Source: Sporomusa silvacetica DSM 10669
GTDB taxonomy: Bacteria > Bacillota > Negativicutes > Sporomusales > Sporomusaceae
Assembly (NCBI RefSeq): GCF_002257705.1
Contig: NZ_LSLK01000092.1
Location: 1-64,000 of the forward strand
Direction: 5' to 3'
Length of the DNA: 64,000 nt
Part shown: positions 61,412 through 64,000 of the stretch, one piece after another
Position numbering within the stretch: position 1 is the stretch's first letter
Layout of the letters: the number at the start of each line of letters is the position of its first letter
Made by a program: the position numbers and the translations under genes
The notes under the pieces: generated by a model
Seen by the model: only the letters and a program-made list of their open reading frames with translations
Database searches by the model: none
What the model was told of the DNA's origin: nothing

Positions 61412-62152
61412 CTATAGGGTATTAAGCTTATTAATAAAATCTAATGACTTAAGTGGACGCTCTAACTGGTGTCGTACAAAGCCATACAGCAGACTTTCAG
61501 CGACTGACAGGATCTTAGTAGTCACGGTAAACTGACCAGGTTGTCTCAAATCCAAAGATAATAGCTTATCTAAAAAATCCTTGTCAGGCTGATCGAACTT
61601 ACTTATGCCAGGCGGACTGCAAGTAACACATGTACCTCCACCTTCGACAAAACTAAAATATGCCGGCAAACTTAATTTGGAGCCACAGTGCGCGCAACAC
61701 TCATATTCAGGCTGAAAGCCGGCCAAGACCATCAACTGCCAGGCACCTGCCAGAGCAGCAATGCGCGGGTTGCGCTCTGCCAGGAGCGCTAGCACTGCTA
61801 ACAGCATATCAAATGCTGCTGGCTCAGACTGCTGCTGTGGCCATAGCCCTAACGTTAATTCAGCAATGAAATTAGCATAGGCTAGTCTGGTTAAATCTTC
61901 CCGGATTTTTCGAAATGAAGTTACAACTTCACACTGCCTAACTAAGTCCATGCCTTTGCCGCCAGCCAGTAACAAGTTTAAATGAGTAAACGGCTGGAGA
62001 CCACCACTCAACTTACTTTTAGGTTTGCGGGCACCATATGCCATCACAGTAACAATGCCGCGCTCTCGGGAAAACAAAGTGACCATTCTATCAGCAGCGC
62101 TCCAGTCGCGTGTTGCTAATAGAATGGCTTCTGACGGATACTCTAATGCCAT
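61412..62152 (-). CDS. recO: DNA repair protein RecO
   Basis: 246 residues: N-terminal OB fold (ATRDWSAADRMVTLFSRERGIVTVMAYGARKPKSKLSGGLQPF) and a helical C-domain with a four-Cys zinc site (CAHCG, CVTC). Loads RecA with RecR in recombinational repair. Overlaps the yqzL-like gene by 10 nt, so the pair is coupled. Confidence 0.95.
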   Translation of the reverse strand: MALEYPSEAILLATRDWSAADRMVTLFSRERGIVTVMAYGARKPKSKLSGGLQPFTHLNLLLAGGKGMDLVRQCEVVTSFRKIREDLTRLAYANFIAELTLGLWPQQQSEPAAFDMLLAVLALLAERNPRIAALAGAWQLMVLAGFQPEYECCAHCGSKLSLPAYFSFVEGGGTCVTCSPPGISKFDQPDKDFLDKLLSLDLRQPGQFTVTTKILSVAESLLYGFVRHQLERPLKSLDFINKLNTL

Positions 62153-62331
62153 TTAACCTCACGTAATAAATCTTTTGAAAAATATTTTTCTGCAAGTAGT
62201 GATTGTGTGGTTTCATCGTCTGACTGCTGTTGGTTGCTACAATGACAATCTGAACAAGCGCGATAGGCAAGGTAAGCATCGATATTACCGGTACTAAAAA
62301 AAATCTCCCACAAAGTCTCCCGTAATAACAC
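62143..62331 (-). CDS. yqzL: YqzL-like small protein
   Basis: 62 residues. LWEIFFSTGNIDAYLAYR matches the YqzL family (TWnlFkkTGnidaYLlyk), which sits between era and recO in Bacilli. The rest is a Cys/Ser/Gln-rich tail longer than in Bacillus. GTG start with SD AAGGG. Function unknown; conserved link to recO supports it as a real gene. Confidence 0.75.
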   Translation of the reverse strand: MLLRETLWEIFFSTGNIDAYLAYRACSDCHCSNQQQSDDETTQSLLAEKYFSKDLLREVKWH

Positions 62332-62389
62332 TCGACATCATCCCTTCAACTTATATTGACAAACAGGACTAGCCACATAATCTATTAAG

Positions 62390-63760
62390 TTATTCCAAAC
62401 TATCGTTCGCCGCAGCTTCTGGAAAAAGCGGCACTGCCTTAACTCTTACAATTCGGAAGCCGGTAACATGAAGTACCTCAAATGAATAGTCACCAATATT
62501 TACTATATCACCAGTTTCTGGGCGACGTCCTAACATTCCAAATATATACCCACCTAGTGTATCTTCCTCATGATCTTCCAAACGAATATTCAGAAGTTCA
62601 GTCACATCATCCAAGAGAACTCCACCGTCAAATTCATAACTACCATCAGACAGACGTTGAATTTCAATATCTGCTACCTCATCATGTTCATCCTGAATAT
62701 CACCAACAATCTCTTCAATCACATCTTCCAGCGCTACAAGTCCGGCTGTACCGCCATACTCATCCGCAACAATAGCCAGGTGTGTACACTTGCGACGCAT
62801 AACTTGCAGCAGATGAGCTACTGACATTCCTTCAGGAACTACTAGTATTTCCCGAACGATAGCAGTTAAGTCACGCTCCCCTGGTGCGCACATATCAAAA
62901 TCCATCAAATCACGAACATGAACCATACCAATAATATGGTCTTTGTCTTCCACACATAATGGATATCGCGTATGCACGGTTTCCCGTACCACTCGCATAT
63001 TTTCCTCAAATGGATCGTCTGTAAACAAACATACCATGTCTTGTCTTGGCACCATAATTTCCCGCGCTAAACGATCAGCAAAATCAAAAACATTGTCAAT
63101 AAGTTCGCTTTCCATCTGATTAAGTACGCTGCCGCGATGACTGGCACTGACAATCATCCGTAATTCTTCTTCCGAATGAGCCAGATCAGCTTCACTAGCT
63201 GCTTTCATTCCAATTGCGCTTAAAAGCAATTTAGCTGTACGGTTAAACAGCATAATAATCGGATAGCTAACTTTGTGGAAAATATAGAGTAACCATATAC
63301 AAGACAACACCATATTTTCCGAGCGTTGCACCGCCATTGATTTTGGAATAAGGTCGCCTAAAATAATGTAAAAAAATGTAATACTAATAAATCCCAAGGT
63401 AATACTGACTGTAGTAATCAGCCCTTCTGAAACAGGAAAATAATTCATTAAAATAGGTTTTATCAAAGAGGAAACAGCCGGTTCACCCAACCAACCAAGT
63501 GCCAAGGATGATAAAGCAATACCAAGTTGCGTGGCGCCAAGGTAGCTATCAAGTGAGGATACTACTTTTAAAGCTAGTTTAGCCCGGGCATTACCTTGCT
63601 GAGCAAGTTCTTCCAGTCGAATTTTACGAATTTTGACTAATGAAAACTCGGATAATACAAAAAAACCATTAATTAAGACAAGTAACAGAGCGGCCGCCAA
63701 CTTAACCGAACTGAATAATGGCGAATCTATAAAGCATCTCTCCCTAGTTATTGGAATCAT
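62390..63760 (-). CDS. CNNM/CorC-HlyC family membrane protein
   Basis: About 447-456 residues: DUF21 membrane domain (four segments, about 15-190), a CBS pair (MVPRQDMV ... VRDLMDFD, about 205-325) and a C-terminal CorC_HlyC domain (DGSYEFDGGVLLDDV). Likely an ion (Mg2+/Co2+) exporter or sensor. Coordinates use the ATG at 63760, which lies inside the upstream gene and has no SD. An ATA at 63728-63730 has SD GGGAG 9 nt before it and would give IDSPLFSSVK; see findings. Confidence 0.9.
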   Translation of the reverse strand: MIPITRERCFIDSPLFSSVKLAAALLLVLINGFFVLSEFSLVKIRKIRLEELAQQGNARAKLALKVVSSLDSYLGATQLGIALSSLALGWLGEPAVSSLIKPILMNYFPVSEGLITTVSITLGFISITFFYIILGDLIPKSMAVQRSENMVLSCIWLLYIFHKVSYPIIMLFNRTAKLLLSAIGMKAASEADLAHSEEELRMIVSASHRGSVLNQMESELIDNVFDFADRLAREIMVPRQDMVCLFTDDPFEENMRVVRETVHTRYPLCVEDKDHIIGMVHVRDLMDFDMCAPGERDLTAIVREILVVPEGMSVAHLLQVMRRKCTHLAIVADEYGGTAGLVALEDVIEEIVGDIQDEHDEVADIEIQRLSDGSYEFDGGVLLDDVTELLNIRLEDHEEDTLGGYIFGMLGRRPETGDIVNIGDYSFEVLHVTGFRIVRVKAVPLFPEAAANDSLE

Positions 63761-64000
63761 TACTGCGTGGCATAATAGCACCGGCGGTAATAACATATTG
63801 CAGTGCACTTTCGCTTGTTACGTCTAAAGGTATTATGTCCCGACTGGGCAGAATAATATTAAAGCCAGAGGTCAGATTAAGACTCATGGGAACAAAAACG
63901 CACACATGTTCTTCTGTAAATTTATCAGCCAATGGCACCGATAATTCAGGCATAACAAAGCCTAGTGCCTTAACTCCCGGATGTGGATAGGGTACTAATA
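63744..64000 (-). CDS. DUF502 membrane protein (partial, C-terminal part)
   Basis: About 85 codons before the window edge. LVPYPHPGVKALGFVMPELS, FVPMSLNLTSGFNIILPSRDIIPLDVTSESALQYVITAGAI match the end of DUF502 proteins. The N-terminal membrane spans lie outside the window. It ends where the CNNM gene begins, so they probably form one unit. Confidence 0.85.
   Translation of the reverse strand, partial: LVPYPHPGVKALGFVMPELSVPLADKFTEEHVCVFVPMSLNLTSGFNIILPSRDIIPLDVTSESALQYVITAGAIMPRSNDSNN

Overview
The window reads as a chromosomal core region of an endospore-forming, two-membraned member of the Firmicutes, most likely a Negativicute of the Sporomusaceae type (Pelosinus/Sporomusa-like). Sporulation is indicated by yunB, an alpha/beta SASP and ytxC. 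An outer membrane is indicated by an OstA/LptA-like periplasmic protein. Firmicute-style RNA control is everywhere: T-box leaders, an infC (L20) leader, a c-di-AMP riboswitch, and strong TTGACA-N17-TATAAT promoters. Species assignment is inference; no 23S and only the 5' end of 16S is present.

Layout. 1-0.8 kb: 5' end of a 16S gene with its leader and promoter (minus). 0.8-8.4 kb: spore-related and small-protein genes (yunB, SASP, two glycine-rich Ile-run microproteins, a YbaB paralogue and partner) around tyrS and a class A PBP. 8.5-29.3 kb: a long minus-strand housekeeping run (mutS2, U32 peptidase, yetF, zapA, pheST, an RNA methyltransferase, ktrAB, aldolase, infC-rpmI-rplT, thrS, ytxC, prfC). 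29.5-32.5 kb: an initiator-Met/Thr/Met tRNA operon, a DUF2971 gene, a truncated group II intron sitting just past the terminator of a tRNA-Val gene. 32.6-40.7 kb: acyl-CoA dehydrogenase, a DMT protein, three cell-wall proteins (two 3D-domain, one L,D-transpeptidase; one under a c-di-AMP riboswitch), comB, an M20 hydrolase, a small siroheme sulfite reductase and a ferritin-like protein. 40.8-45.9 kb: two different glutamine synthetases with near-identical promoter/attenuator leaders and a PAT-like acetyltransferase between them. 46-58.9 kb: rnpB, nif3-trmK, a tRNA trio, rpoD, dnaG, dgt, the lptA-like gene, ppsR-ccpN and glyQS. 59-64 kb: a satD / DUF3307 locus with a 28-bp-period palindrome array, DUF4342, yqzL-recO, a CorC/HlyC protein and the end of a DUF502 gene.

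How it fits together. Much of the window is the translation and replication core: five aminoacyl-tRNA synthetase subunits plus tyrS under T-box or T-box-like control, initiation factor 3 under an attenuator, RNase P, tRNAs, sigma-A and primase. The nitrogen block pairs two synthetases that seem to share one regulator. The cell-wall block links c-di-AMP to peptidoglycan remodelling.

The most interesting unexplained structure is (i) the satD locus, whose first protein has residues in the places expected of a class III nucleotidyl-cyclase-like fold and is followed by four palindromes at exact 28-bp spacing; (ii) a family of about 90-bp structured repeats, nearly every copy of which lies directly 3' of an intrinsic terminator; and (iii) the twin glutamine synthetase leaders with ANTAR-type hexaloops overlapping terminators.
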